A DNA stretch of 64,000 nucleotides from Streptomyces sp. NBC_01551 (GCF_026339935.1 NZ_JAPEPX010000001.1:1114501-1178500); one strand, 5' to 3'. Numbered from the stretch's first letter, positions 49,621 through 59,941 are shown. Numbers and translations: made by a program. The notes: generated by a model from the sequence alone, not told the origin.

Positions 49621-50943
49621 TCAGCAGTCGCAGCCGCACCCGTCACAGCAGCAGCCGTCACAGCTGCAGCAGCCGTCGCAGTTGCCGCAACCGGGGTCGC
49701 CACAGTCGCTGCACGCGTCGCACCACGCGTCCCGCTTCTTGCGGGACCACGGGCCCTCGTGGTCGGTGCAACAGAGCTGGCAGGTGCAGAACAGCCCGAG
49801 AGCGACGGCGCAGCCCGCGAGCAGCCCCCGGCGCGGCTTCTGCGGCGGCCGCCCGCCGCCGCCGTGGCCCCCGGAACCGCCCGGACCGCCCGGGCCCATG
49901 GGCGGGGGCAGCCCCGGGCCGCCGGGGGCGACCGGGGTGGTGGGGCCGTACGGATTGTGGCCGTAGGGCTGCCGGCCGTGGGGCGCCTGGACGCCGCCGT
50001 ACGGACCGGCGCCCCCGCCCGGGGCGCCGTAGCCCTGCGGCGGCGCGCCGTAGCCCCCGCCGGAGTTCGTGACGGTGTGGCCGCAGGAGGCGGTCCCGAA
50101 GGCCCGGTCCACCGAGGTGCGCAGCTCGTGGACGAGCAGCCGGTGTGCCAGCCCCGCGTCCGCGAACTCCACCTCGCGCAGAGCGAGCCGGATGCCCCGC
50201 AGGGCGTCGTCGCACAGCCGGCGCGCCTCTGCGAGGGAGGTCCCGGTGGCCGTGAGCGGGTTCCAGGCGCCCGAGGCGGCGTCGGCGGCCTGGTCCTCCA
50301 CGGCGTCCAGCAGGTGCGCGAGCCGCCCGAAGTAGCGGCCCGCCTCGGCGAGCGGGGCGGTGTTGCCTGGCCGTCCCGCGAGGATCGCGGTATGCGCGAA
50401 GGCGGCGGCCGTCGCGGTCTCCGTCGGCTCGGTCACCACCAGCACGGGCGTGCCGGGCCCGGCCAGGGTCTCGATGCCGCCCTGCCGGTCGACCGCGTCC
50501 ACCAGCACCGCGGTGTCGAAGCCGAGCGAGGCCCCGGTGCGCGCGCCGGCCCGGTCCCAGCCCCGGGCCACCTTGCGCGCGGCGGCGGCGATCGGGGCGC
50601 GGGCCAACAGCCCGTCCCGGTCGGCCACGTGGTCGCGCACCTTCGCGGAAGCCAGCACCAGCGAGACGGCGGCCGCGAGCCGGGCCCCCTCGCCGTTGGC
50701 CACCGGCGCGGTGCGCATGCCGCGCAGCGGGCAGGGCCCGGCGACACGCCGGGCGCCGGGCGCGGGACCGGACTGAGCCTCCGTCAGAACGGAGACCAGC
50801 AGCCCGTCGTAGTTGGTGACGATCCGGGCGAACTGCCCGTGGTCACCGCGAAGTGCCAGGCAGAGACCGCAGAGATGGGCCATCCACTCCGTCTTGAATC
50901 GCTCCCCCAGGCGGTGCGTGCAGGGCCTGACGATGCCGAACAA
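49621..50943 (-). CDS. DUF5685 family protein with Cys-rich C-terminal tail
   Basis: 440 aa. I choose a TTG start at 50943: FGIVRPCTHRLGERFKTEWM is the typical family N-terminus and GGGGGAA lies 5 bases upstream; an in-frame ATG at 50982 has no ribosome site. The first ~280 residues are helical, with Cys residues in RPCTHRLG and HLCGLCLALRGDHG that may bind metal. A Gly/Pro/Tyr-rich linker then leads to a striking tail with many Cys: CTCQLCCTDHE, WCDACSDCGDPGCGNC and DGCCCDGCGCDC. The tail probably binds zinc or another metal. Role unknown. It is divergent from the SepF-like gene. Confidence 0.85.
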   Translation of the reverse strand: MFGIVRPCTHRLGERFKTEWMAHLCGLCLALRGDHGQFARIVTNYDGLLVSVLTEAQSGPAPGARRVAGPCPLRGMRTAPVANGEGARLAAAVSLVLASAKVRDHVADRDGLLARAPIAAAARKVARGWDRAGARTGASLGFDTAVLVDAVDRQGGIETLAGPGTPVLVVTEPTETATAAAFAHTAILAGRPGNTAPLAEAGRYFGRLAHLLDAVEDQAADAASGAWNPLTATGTSLAEARRLCDDALRGIRLALREVEFADAGLAHRLLVHELRTSVDRAFGTASCGHTVTNSGGGYGAPPQGYGAPGGGAGPYGGVQAPHGRQPYGHNPYGPTTPVAPGGPGLPPPMGPGGPGGSGGHGGGGRPPQKPRRGLLAGCAVALGLFCTCQLCCTDHEGPWSRKKRDAWCDACSDCGDPGCGNCDGCCSCDGCCCDGCGCDC

Positions 50944-51226
50944 TGCGTTCCCCCGTGTGTCATACGCGTACGTGCGGGGCATCGTATCCAGCCGGTTCGT
51001 TCACCCGTACGCCCCCACCGCTCACCCGCCCGGCGGCTCCGGTCGTATTTTCACTCAGTCAGCAGTGGTAGCCGCCGGGAACCTCGGCAGTGCAACGGAT
51101 GTTCTGCACCAGTACCGTCACGAAACCCCTGCGCGGCGGCTATCCACTTGGCGCGTTGTCAGCATCATGGACGACCATAGGGACGCGGAGAAGAAGACAG
51201 ACTGATCGCGGTGAAAGGAGGCGTCC

Positions 51227-51685
51227 ATGGGTTCGGTGCGCAAGGCGAGTGCCTGGTTGGGTCTCGTGGAGGACAGCGACGACGAGCGGTACTACGACGA
51301 CGACTACGCGGAGGCGGTGGAGCGCCAGCACGGCTCGGTCTCCGGCCCCGGCGACCAGTGGGTCACCGACCCCCGGGTCAAGGTGGCCTCGGAGTCGGCG
51401 GTGGAGCAGGGCCGGCGGATCGCGACCGTGACCCCGGACGGCTTCCGTGACGCGCGCGGAATCGGCGAGCTGTTCCGCGAGGGCGTCCCGGTGATCGTGA
51501 ACCTGTCCTCGATGGACCCGGGCGACGCGAAGCGCGTGGTCGACTTCGCGGCCGGTCTGACCTTCGGGCTGCGCGGCTCGATCGAGCGGGTGGCGACCAG
51601 GGTCTTCCTGCTGACCCCGGCCGACACCCAGATCGTGAGCGGCGAGCCCGCCGGCCGCTCGCGCGACTTCTTCAACCAGAGCTGA
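51227..51685 (+). CDS. SepF-like cell-division protein
   Basis: 152 aa. An acidic N-terminal linker ([20 protein letters not shown]) precedes the SepF core ([70 protein letters not shown]). SepF anchors FtsZ to the membrane and forms rings. The amphipathic N-terminal helix ([13 protein letters not shown]) is present. This is a paralogue outside the dcw cluster; streptomycetes have several SepF homologues. The ribosome site GAAAGGAGG is very strong. Neighbours are unrelated. Confidence 0.92.
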   Translation: MGSVRKASAWLGLVEDSDDERYYDDDYAEAVERQHGSVSGPGDQWVTDPRVKVASESAVEQGRRIATVTPDGFRDARGIGELFREGVPVIVNLSSMDPGDAKRVVDFAAGLTFGLRGSIERVATRVFLLTPADTQIVSGEPAGRSRDFFNQS

Positions 51686-51694
51686 GCAGGGCCC

Positions 51695-52867
51695 TCACCG
51701 GAAGGCGTCGAGGCCGGTGAGCGCCTTGCCCAGTACCAACTGGTGCATCTCGACGGTGCCCTCGTAGGTGAGGACCGATTCGAGGTTGGTGGCGTGCCGC
51801 ATGACGGGGTACTCCAGTGAGATCCCGTTGGCCCCGAGGATGGTCCGCGCGGTGCGGCAGATCTCGATCGCCTCGCGGACGTTGTTGAGCTTGCCGAAAC
51901 TGATCTGCTCGGGCCGCAGCGTGCCCGCGTCCATCCGCCGCCCCAGGTGGTGGGCGAGCAGGATCCCCTTGTGGAGTTCCAGCGCCATGTCCGCCAGCTT
52001 GGCCTGGGTGAGCTGGAAGCCGCCGATCGGCTTCCCGAACTGCTCGCGCGTCTTCGCGTAGTCGAGCGCGGACTCGAAACTGGCGCGCGCCGCGCCCATG
52101 GATCCCCAGATGATCCCGTACCGCGCGTGGCTGAGGCAGCCGAGCGGTCCCTTGAGCCCCGTGACACCGGGCAGCACCGCGTCGGCGGGCAGCCGTACGT
52201 CGTCCATCACCAGCTCGCTGGTCACCGAGGCGCGCAGCGACCACTTGTGCTTGATCTCCGGCGCGGAGAAGCCGGCGCTGTCCGTGGGCACCGCGAACCC
52301 GCGGATGCCCTCGTCCGTCTGCGCCCAGACGACGGCCACCGCCGCGACACTGCCGTTGGTGATCCACATCTTGCGGCCGGTCAGTACCCAGTCGGTGCCG
52401 TCGCGCTTCGCGTACGTGCGCATCGCCGCCGGGTCGGAGCCGACGTCGGGCTCGGTCAGCCCGAAGCAGCCGATCAGTTCGCCGGCCGCCATGCCGGGCA
52501 GCCAGCGCTGCTTCTGCTCCTCGGAGCCGTACTTCCAGATCGCGTACATGGCGAGCGAGCCCTGTACGGAGACCAGCGAGCGGATCCCGGAGTCGGCCGC
52601 CTCCAGCTCAAGGCAGGCCAGGCCGTACTGCACGGCGCTGGCGCCGGCGCAGCCGTAGCCCTCCAGGGACATCCCGAGCGCCCCGATGGAGCCGAGCTCG
52701 CGGGCCAGCTCCCGGATCGCGGGCAGCTCCCCGCTCTCGTACCACTCGGCGATGTGCGGCAGGACCCGGTCGGCGGCCCAGCCGCGGACGGTGTCGCGGA
52801 CGGCACGGTCCTCGGGGCTGAGCAGCTCGTCGAGGCCGAGCGGATCGGTGGGCAGGAACGGTGACAC
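51695..52867 (-). CDS. Acyl-CoA dehydrogenase, glutaryl-CoA dehydrogenase type
   Basis: 390 aa from a GTG behind GGGAGG. The family signature is present: GCFGLTEPDVGSDP, WVLTGRKMWITNGSVA, REQFGKPIGGFQLTQAKLAD, and the C-terminal TYEGTVEMHQLVLGKALTG, whose Glu369 is in the position of the catalytic base. The full-length match resembles glutaryl-CoA dehydrogenase, which oxidises and decarboxylates glutaryl-CoA to crotonyl-CoA in lysine and tryptophan breakdown. A different short-chain acyl-CoA is possible. FAD-dependent, cytoplasmic. It is convergent with sepF, 9 bases between stops. Confidence 0.9.
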   Translation of the reverse strand: MSPFLPTDPLGLDELLSPEDRAVRDTVRGWAADRVLPHIAEWYESGELPAIRELARELGSIGALGMSLEGYGCAGASAVQYGLACLELEAADSGIRSLVSVQGSLAMYAIWKYGSEEQKQRWLPGMAAGELIGCFGLTEPDVGSDPAAMRTYAKRDGTDWVLTGRKMWITNGSVAAVAVVWAQTDEGIRGFAVPTDSAGFSAPEIKHKWSLRASVTSELVMDDVRLPADAVLPGVTGLKGPLGCLSHARYGIIWGSMGAARASFESALDYAKTREQFGKPIGGFQLTQAKLADMALELHKGILLAHHLGRRMDAGTLRPEQISFGKLNNVREAIEICRTARTILGANGISLEYPVMRHATNLESVLTYEGTVEMHQLVLGKALTGLDAFR

Positions 52868-53051
52868 GGGGCCTCCCGGCGGCCTGGTCGGAACCTCGGT
52901 CGTGCCGTCGAACCACCGCCTGGTCAGCGGGTCCGGCACGCACGCCCGTCCGACGCTAGACGCCACCCCTCCCGCGATCAACCCCCGCCGGACCCGCCCC
53001 TGCCGGGGCGTGAGCCACGACACCCGCCCATGCGTGTGACACGGCTCCCGC

Positions 53052-53160
53052 CGGCGCTTGAGACACGGGACCCGCCGCATCCGGCCCAGCCCGCGTTCGA
53101 AGCGCGGGCTCGCGGGGTTCGGGGCGGAGCCCCGGCGGCGGTGCTCAGCCCACCCGTTCC
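53052..53160. repeat. GC-rich palindromic intergenic repeat
   Basis: Contains CCCGCGTTCGAAGCGCGGG, a near-perfect palindrome around TTCGAA, followed by ggttcggggcggagccccgg, a hairpin with a GGGGC-GGA-GCCCC core. It lies between the acyl-CoA dehydrogenase start and the MFS stop. The same GGGGGC-GGA-GCCCCC core occurs at 63809. Elements like this are dispersed in Streptomyces genomes. Confidence 0.55.
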
Positions 53161-54821
53161 GGGGGAGCCGGGCACGGCTCGGCGGCGGACTGCGCGGGCA
53201 GCCGGACCGCCGGCGGCTCACCGCCGCCCTCGGCGGCCCCGCACTCCATGACCTTCGGCAGCCTCAGCGCCATCACCGCCCCCGCCACCAACAGCCCGGC
53301 GCTGACCAGCAGCGTCACGTGCAGCCCGTGGACGAACGCGTGCCGCGCCGCCGCGTGCAGGGCCGCCCCCGCCGGGCCGCCCAGCTGCGCCGCGACCTGG
53401 TACGCCTCGCCGAGCGAGTGCGCCGCGGCCGCCGAGTCCCGCCCCGAGACCCCCGGCACCCCCGCGAGCCCGGGCGCGTACGCCGCGTTCATGACGCTGC
53501 CGAGCAGCGCGATGCCGATGCCCGCGCCCAGCTGGTACGAGGTCTCGCCGATCGAGGCCGCGCCCCCGGCCGTGTCCGCGGGAGCCTCGCTCAGCATGGA
53601 CTCGTAGGCCGCGAACAGCGTCGTCTGCAGGCCGAAGCCGAGCAGGATGAACCCCACGGTGAGCAGCGCCGGCCGGTCCTGCTGCCCCATCAGCGTCAGC
53701 AGCAGCACCGCGCAGGCCGTCAGCGCGAACCCCGACGACACCATCACGCGCGGCCCGATCCGGGCCAGGGTGTACGAGCCGGTGGCGCCGGCGGCCATGG
53801 CGGCGAAGGTGAGCGGCAGCAGCCGCAGCCCCGTCTCCAGCGGGCTCAGCCGCAGCACCAGCTGGAGGTACTGGACGGCGATCAGCTCCAGGCCGACCAG
53901 CGCCAGCATGGCGAGCACGATGCAGCCGACGGACGTCGTGAAGGCCGGCCGCGAGAACATCCGCATGTCGATCAGCGGGTGCGCCCGCCGCTTCTGCCGC
54001 CGGACGAACAGCACCAGCAGCGCCACCCCGAGCAGCAGCGGCACCACCGCCCAGGCGTCGGCCAGGTGCCGCTCCGCGCCGATCCGCTTGATCCCGAGGA
54101 CCGCGCCGAGCACACCGGCGGCGGCCATCAGCGCGCCGAGCACGTCCCACGGCCCGTCGCAGGAGCCCTTCGACTCCGGCAGCAGCCAGCGGCCGAGCGG
54201 CAGGATCAGTGCCATCAGCGGGATGTTGATGAGGAAGACGGAGCCCCACCAGAAGTGCTCGACGAGGAAGCCGCCGAGTACGGGCCCACTGGCGGCCCCG
54301 ACGGCGGCGACGGCCGTCCAGATGCCGATGGCGAGGGCCCGCTCGCGCCGGTCGGGGAAGACCTGGCGCAGGATGGACAGCGTGGCGGGCATGATCATCG
54401 CGCCGCCGACGCCCAGCAGGGCGCGGGCGACGATCAGCACCTGCGCGTTGTCGGCCACGGCGGCGATCGCGGAGGCGACGCCGAAGAGCCCGTACCCGAG
54501 GAGCAGGACCCGGCGGCGGCCGACCCGGTCGCCGAGGGTGCCGAACAGGATCAGCAGCGCGGCGCAGACCAGCGGGTAGGCGTCGACGATCCACAGGAGT
54601 TCGATCGGGCCGGGGCGCAGGTCCTCGGTGACTGAGGGGACGGCCACGTGCAGGATCGTCGCGTCGAGCGCGACGAGGACGAGGCTGACGCAGAGGACGG
54701 CGAGGACGAGCCAGCGGTTGGCGCCGCCCGAGACCGCGCGCACGCGCTGTCGGAGCGAAGGGGCCGGGTGGTCACCGGCGGCGCCGGCGGACCTGCGGTC
54801 GGCCGCGTTCGTCTCCGACAT
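53145..54821 (-). CDS. MFS drug exporter, DHA2 family
   Basis: 558 aa with 14 predicted helices. Motif A is GTLGDRVGRRRVLLLGY and motif C is the 'GIWTAVAAVGAASGPVLGGFLVEHFWWGSVFLIN' region (GPVLGG). The D1-type motif near helix 1 (LDATILHVAVPSV) is also present. EmrB/QacA-type proton-coupled exporters expel drugs and cationic dyes. The ATG at 54821 is preceded by GGGAGGT. No TetR or MarR regulator is adjacent. A Pro/Ala-rich tail follows the last helix. It is divergent from the glycosyltransferase-like gene. Confidence 0.92.
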   Translation of the reverse strand: MSETNAADRRSAGAAGDHPAPSLRQRVRAVSGGANRWLVLAVLCVSLVLVALDATILHVAVPSVTEDLRPGPIELLWIVDAYPLVCAALLILFGTLGDRVGRRRVLLLGYGLFGVASAIAAVADNAQVLIVARALLGVGGAMIMPATLSILRQVFPDRRERALAIGIWTAVAAVGAASGPVLGGFLVEHFWWGSVFLINIPLMALILPLGRWLLPESKGSCDGPWDVLGALMAAAGVLGAVLGIKRIGAERHLADAWAVVPLLLGVALLVLFVRRQKRRAHPLIDMRMFSRPAFTTSVGCIVLAMLALVGLELIAVQYLQLVLRLSPLETGLRLLPLTFAAMAAGATGSYTLARIGPRVMVSSGFALTACAVLLLTLMGQQDRPALLTVGFILLGFGLQTTLFAAYESMLSEAPADTAGGAASIGETSYQLGAGIGIALLGSVMNAAYAPGLAGVPGVSGRDSAAAAHSLGEAYQVAAQLGGPAGAALHAAARHAFVHGLHVTLLVSAGLLVAGAVMALRLPKVMECGAAEGGGEPPAVRLPAQSAAEPCPAPPERVG

Positions 54822-55106
54822 GCATGTACCTCCCAGGTGAGCCCTCACACTCGGTGGACCAGCGTCTTGCGGAGCCGCTGCGGGTGGTGCGCGGTGCGGC
54901 GGCGTCCTACGGGGTCCGGCATCGACGTGCGAGTGAACGGTCAGCGTACGCGAGTTCGTCAGCGCCTCACGTGGTCAAGCTCTCATCCCGGCGGCGGTCG
55001 CCGTGTGGTGTGCGCCACTCGCCCCACCCCACCCCTTCCCCCGCGTACACGGCTGCTCACGGCCCGTGGTTCCGGCCGTCGCGCCCCTGTGCCGCCACCG
55101 ATAATC

Positions 55107-56222
55107 ATGCCTGTGAAAGATCTTGGATTTCGCCGGGCCGCGCCCGCGCTGGCCGTCTTCGCGGCCGTCCGGCTGCTCGGGCTGACCGTGCTCGGCGCGT
55201 GGGGGGCGGCGGCCGGCAGTAGTGCGCACACGCTGCTCTCCGCGCGCTGGGACTCCCTCTGGTACGCGCGGATCGCGGCCGAGGGGTACGGGTACGAGGT
55301 GGTCCTCCCGAACGGGGCGGTCCACTCGAACCTGGCGTTCTTCCCCCTGCTGCCCTGGCTTGAGCGGCTGGTCGCGGCGCCGACGGGGCTCTCGTACGGC
55401 TCGGCGGGCCTGGTGGTCTCGGTGGCGGCCGGGCTCGCCGCGGCCTGGGGGATCTTCGCCGTCGCCGACCTCTCGTACGGCCGCCGGGCCGGGGTGCTCG
55501 CGGTGGCCGCGTGGGCGGCGCTGCCCGTGGGGATCGTGCAGTCCATGGCGTACAGCGAGGCGCTGTTCACGGCGCTGGCCGCGTGGGCGCTGTACGGGGC
55601 GCTGCGCGGGCACTGGCTCACGGCGGGTCTCCTCGCGGCCGGGGCGGGGCTGACCCGCCCGGTCGGCGCCGCGGTCGTGGCGGCGGTGTGGGTGGCCGCC
55701 GTCCTCGCGTGGCGGCGCGGGGAGCGGTCCTGGCGGATGGCGGCCGGTGTGCTGCTGGCCCCGCTGGGGGCGGCGGCGTACGTCCTGTGGGTCGGGGCGC
55801 GCACCGGTGGCGGACTGCTCGGGTACCTCGACGTACAGGAAGGCTGGGGCAACGGCTTCGACGGGGGCTGGGCCTTCGCCCGCTTCATCGGCGCGCGGCT
55901 GGCCTCCTCCGCCTTCCTCGCCGGGATCGCCCTGATCGCGGGGGTCGCGCTGGTGCTGTGGCTGTACGCGCTGTGCGTACGGCAGCGCCAGCCGGCCGCG
56001 CTCCTCGTCTACTGCGGGATCGTGGTGGCCCTGGCGCTGTGCGCCTCGGGGTACTTCGGCTCCAAGCCCCGGCTGCTGCTCCCGGCGTTCCCCCTGATGT
56101 TCCCGGTGGCGGTGGCGCTGGCCCGGTGGCGGACCGGGCGGGCTGCGGCCGTGCTGGGCGCGGCGGCGCTGGCCTCGGCGGTGTACGGGGCGTTCTGGCT
56201 GAACGGTTCGGGACCCCCGTAA
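55107..56222 (+). CDS. Polytopic GT-C type mannosyltransferase-like membrane protein
   Basis: 371 aa with about nine membrane helices. After helix 1 an acidic loop reads SARWDSLWYARIAAEGYGYE, followed by 'SNLAFFPLLPWLERLVA', as in PIG-V-like and other GT-C glycosyltransferases that use polyprenyl-phosphate sugars; the WDSLWY Asp is a candidate catalytic residue. 'SKPRLLLPAFPLMFPVA' near the end is also typical. Start: ATG 55107, or GTG 55113, which would sit 7 bases after a GATAAT -10-like sequence (55100-55105) and be leaderless. Acceptor unknown. Confidence 0.8.
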   Translation: MPVKDLGFRRAAPALAVFAAVRLLGLTVLGAWGAAAGSSAHTLLSARWDSLWYARIAAEGYGYEVVLPNGAVHSNLAFFPLLPWLERLVAAPTGLSYGSAGLVVSVAAGLAAAWGIFAVADLSYGRRAGVLAVAAWAALPVGIVQSMAYSEALFTALAAWALYGALRGHWLTAGLLAAGAGLTRPVGAAVVAAVWVAAVLAWRRGERSWRMAAGVLLAPLGAAAYVLWVGARTGGGLLGYLDVQEGWGNGFDGGWAFARFIGARLASSAFLAGIALIAGVALVLWLYALCVRQRQPAALLVYCGIVVALALCASGYFGSKPRLLLPAFPLMFPVAVALARWRTGRAAAVLGAAALASAVYGAFWLNGSGPP

Positions 56223-56415
56223 AGAAATCCCGCCTGCTGAAATAAAGTTCAGGTAAGCATCAGAAACAATGCGCGGACGGTTGATCAAGACGGCTCCAAC
56301 CAATGCCACGATAAAGGGAATTAACTCCCGCGTGAGACCAACTCCACATCACATGGTCATCACAAACCCCGTGATTCGCCCGGGCTGAGCAGCCTCGCGC
56401 GGTAACGTCGATTCA

Positions 56416-57480
56416 GTGCGTACCGAACATTTCCTGACCCGTCTGGACCGGGCGTTCGCCCGGCTCGACCGGGAACCAGAGCGACCGGCTCATCTGCAAA
56501 CGCCGCAGATGAGCCGGCACCGCGTCGTGCTCCTGGGATCGACCCTGGCCTTCTACCTCGCCATCGTCGTGGCCGTGCTGACCACCTCGTGGCTGGTCCG
56601 GCTGGACTGGCAGATCATGTTCTTCCGGCCCTACGAGCAGTGGCCGCAGCTGCACGCCTTCCTCGACTACCTCGTCGTCCTGGGCCAGCGCGGACCGACC
56701 GCGGTCATGGTCGCGGCGTGGCTCGGCTGGCGCTCTTGGCGGCAGCACACCCTGCGCCCGCTGATCACCCTCGGCGTGTCACTGCTGCTCCTCAACATCA
56801 CCGTCGGCGCCGTCAAGCTCGGCCTCGGCCGGCTCGGCCCGCACTACGCCCGGCAGATCGGCTCGGCCGAGCTGTTCGCGGGCGGCGATATATTTCCCTC
56901 CGGCCACACCGCCAACGCCGTCGTGACCTGGGGAATCCTGGCGTATCTGGCCTCGACCGTGGTCACCCGGCGGGTGCTGTCCGTGGTCTCCGCCGTCGTC
57001 TCGCTGAGCGTCGGCGCCACCACCGTGTACCTGGGCACGCACTGGGTCAGCGATGTGCTGCTGGGCTGGTCCGCCGGCCTGCTGATCCTGCTGGCGCTGC
57101 CCTGGTTCGAGCCGCTGATCGCCCGGATCGAGGCGTACGTGTTCGAGCTCCGCGAGCGGATGCGCCGTCGCGTGGAGGCCGGGCTGGTGCCCGAGCCGGT
57201 CGCGGTCGCGCTCACCCCGCTGCTGTCGGCGGGCGGGAAGTGGCAGCGCCGCCGGCCCGTCGGACCCGTCGTCCCGACCGCGCTGCCCGCGCCCGCCACC
57301 GCCCCGGCCGGGCACTCGCCGGTCGCCGTCCGGCCCGCCGCGCACCTGTCGGGCCGGCCGCACGTGATCCGCTCCGAGCGGACCCCGGTCACGCCGGCCG
57401 GCAGCCGCCGCCCGGCGCACACCGAGCGGGCGGCGGCCGCCGCCCGGGGCACCTCGGCCCGCCCGGTCGCCGGCGGCTGA
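56416..57480 (+). CDS. PAP2-family membrane phosphatase
   Basis: 354 aa from a GTG. Six membrane helices hold the PAP2 motifs: VGAVKLGLGRLGP (C1), FPSGHTANAVVTW (C2, with the catalytic His) and VYLGTHWVSDVLLGW (C3). Members dephosphorylate lipid phosphates such as undecaprenyl pyrophosphate or phosphatidic acid. A long Pro/Ala/Arg-rich cytoplasmic tail of about 110 residues follows the last helix. No Shine-Dalgarno sequence is visible, and TAACGT (56402-56407) lies 8 bases before the GTG, so the mRNA may be leaderless. A perfect hairpin terminates the gene. Confidence 0.9.
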   Translation: MRTEHFLTRLDRAFARLDREPERPAHLQTPQMSRHRVVLLGSTLAFYLAIVVAVLTTSWLVRLDWQIMFFRPYEQWPQLHAFLDYLVVLGQRGPTAVMVAAWLGWRSWRQHTLRPLITLGVSLLLLNITVGAVKLGLGRLGPHYARQIGSAELFAGGDIFPSGHTANAVVTWGILAYLASTVVTRRVLSVVSAVVSLSVGATTVYLGTHWVSDVLLGWSAGLLILLALPWFEPLIARIEAYVFELRERMRRRVEAGLVPEPVAVALTPLLSAGGKWQRRRPVGPVVPTALPAPATAPAGHSPVAVRPAAHLSGRPHVIRSERTPVTPAGSRRPAHTERAAAAARGTSARPVAGG

Positions 57481-57538
57481 GCCGCCCGGCCCGCGGGGGC
57501 GGTACGCACGACTCCCCCGCGGCACGCAGACCCACCCT

Positions 57539-57571
57539 CGCGGCGGGCCGGTCACCCACCGGCCCGCCGCG
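57539..57571 (+). terminator. Perfect 14-bp hairpin terminator after the PAP2 gene
   Basis: CGCGGCGGGCCGGT (57539-57552) and ACCGGCCCGCCGCG (57558-57571) form a perfect stem with a 5-base loop, 59 bases after the stop. Confidence 0.85.
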
Positions 57572-57857
57572 GGCATTTGGGGCGCGGTCGTCCATTTGCC
57601 CAGGACGTCAGCTCGGCGCCGGGACGTTCGTCCGTCCCGGGTCACGCTTGGGTCACGGAATGTCGACAGTTCTTTGACAGCGGCGCGTTCGCCCGACTTC
57701 GTCCGCAAAGGCGTCCGGCCAATTGTTTTCCCGTGCGCCGCGCTCCCGCCGCGGCCGCCCTTTCGAATTCCCGCCGGAAGCTGTTGAATTCCTGTGAGGG
57801 ATTGCCCGGCCGTGCTGGTTCAGACCATGCGGATCTCGTGAATCCCCCTCAGATTCC
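57572..57857. other. Non-coding stretch before the WYL remnant
   Basis: No convincing gene. The sequence between 57640 and 57850 is relatively AT-rich (TTTGACAG, GAATTCC, GAATTCCTG) and may hold promoters, but none can be assigned to a gene. Confidence 0.4.
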
Positions 57858-58030
57858 TTACATGTCCTTCACCGACGCGGGCTCCAGAGCCCGCGTCGGC
57901 CGGTCCCGGGCGGCCCTGATCCGGTCGGTCAGCTCCGGCGGTTCGACCACTTCGAACCCACAGCCGAGCAGCATCAGGCGGATCACGGGAACGTCGAGGT
58001 TCACCGCCCCGGCGCGCAGCGGACAGCCGT
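57858..58030 (-). pseudogene. Remnant of a WYL-domain regulator (C-terminal end only)
   Basis: Reading on the minus strand, about 55 codons encode GCPLRAGAVNLDVPVIRLML, LGCGFEVVEPPELTDRIRAA, RDRPTRAL, then a stop at 57858. This matches the C-terminal end of WYL-domain (YafY-type) regulators, which end with a 'LLGxxxEVxEPPELRxRI' block. No helix-turn-helix or WYL core precedes it; the same frame upstream is antisense to the Rpf gene. It is probably a decayed fragment. Confidence 0.5.
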
Positions 58031-58087
58031 CCTCGCCGGTCTCCCCCAGGGCCCCTGAGCGGGCCCACGGCCCGCACCCGGTGCCCC

Positions 58088-58837
<750 letters not shown>

Positions 58838-59125
58838 CTACGCAGCACCCGCCGCCCGTCCGCCGCGCCACGCGCGGCGCCCGCGCGCCCCACCCGGACG
58901 GCCGACCCGCCGACCCGCCCGAAACGGCCAGCACCGGCCACCAACTGCACACAACCAAACAACACTTGGCACCGAAACGAAGGCCCGGCCGGGCCGTTCA
59001 CCCCTCCGGGTGCCAGGTTCGATTCCGTTCCCTCAAACGGCGTGACCCCACCCGCCGCTCCCCCGTTGAGCCCGGCGAGCCGGGAACCGCCCGGCCCCCG
59101 CACGCCTAGTCCGAGGAGCCACCCC

Positions 59126-59941
59126 GTGCCCCGCATGCTCGACGTCAGTGATGAGGTACGTGCCGAGATCGGTGACGAAGAAGCCGACAGGCTGCTCGTC
59201 GGCCCCGACGCGCCGGGCAGTTACGACTGCACCTCCTGCCGTACCCCCGGGGACCCCGAGAACGACCGCACCAGCACGGTGCTGTTCGTCGGCGAGGAGA
59301 CCGCCGTCCTCGCGTTCGCCCACGCCACCTGCATCCCCTCCCAGGTCGTCTCCGTCTCCGAAGAGCAGCTCCAGGGCGCCGTCCGCAGCATCACCGGCGA
59401 CAGCCCGGCCCCCGCCGACCCGGCGGCCGCCGCCGACGCTCCGCAGAACGTGCCCGGCGGCCAGGCCGTCCTCGGCATCACCAGCGGCCTGGTCCTGATC
59501 GGCGGCGAGCTGCACCCCGCCCTCGTCGTCGAGCCGACCGCGCCGATCGCCCGCCCCGGCACCACCGGCCCCGGCGACGACTTCCTGCCGCTCCTGATCG
59601 AGCAGGGCTTCATCCCGGTCACCGACACCGCCCAGCTCCCCTCGCCCCTGAACGGCTGGTCCGTGCTGCTCGCCGCCGGCCAGCTGCACGCCGTGCTCCA
59701 GCCCGGCGCCGAGGGCGGCGGCCAGGTCGCGTGGTGGCAGGCCCACCAGGCCCTCTCGGTCACCGACGGCTGGCGGGCCGCCGTCAACAAGACCCAGCGC
59801 GTGCTCATCTACGCCGCCCCGGTCGGCTCCATCGGCCAGCAGCCCCGCGAGGACCTGCTGCGCGACGCGCTCGACAAGGCGGCCGCCGACGGCAAGCTCG
59901 TCGCCGCGTCGATGCCCCTGGCCGGTACCCCGGGAGCCTGA
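59126..59941 (+). CDS. Conserved hypothetical protein with Cys/His N-terminal motif
   Basis: 271 aa from a GTG behind GAGGAG; an ATG three codons later (59135) is possible. The N-terminal part has SYDCTSCRTPGD and AHATCIPSQV, a CxxC ... HxxC pattern that could bind zinc. The remaining 180 residues are beta/alpha with no known motif ('GWSVLLAAGQLHAVLQPGAE', 'AVNKTQRVLIYAAPVGSIGQ'). No signal peptide. It is a recurrent streptomycete protein, but I cannot give a function. The 297 bases before it contain no gene; a T-arm-like GGTTCGATTCC there is not a tRNA. Confidence 0.75.
   Translation: MPRMLDVSDEVRAEIGDEEADRLLVGPDAPGSYDCTSCRTPGDPENDRTSTVLFVGEETAVLAFAHATCIPSQVVSVSEEQLQGAVRSITGDSPAPADPAAAADAPQNVPGGQAVLGITSGLVLIGGELHPALVVEPTAPIARPGTTGPGDDFLPLLIEQGFIPVTDTAQLPSPLNGWSVLLAAGQLHAVLQPGAEGGGQVAWWQAHQALSVTDGWRAAVNKTQRVLIYAAPVGSIGQQPREDLLRDALDKAAADGKLVAASMPLAGTPGA

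Noticed and set aside
52868..53221. N-terminal extension of the acyl-CoA dehydrogenase back to 53221
   Set aside because: The extension is Arg/Pro-rich, covers a palindromic repeat, and the GTG at 52867 has a proper ribosome site.
58980..59040. T-arm-like sequence GGTTCGATTCC suggesting a tRNA
   Set aside because: The flanking bases do not form a T stem and no anticodon or acceptor arm can be built around it.
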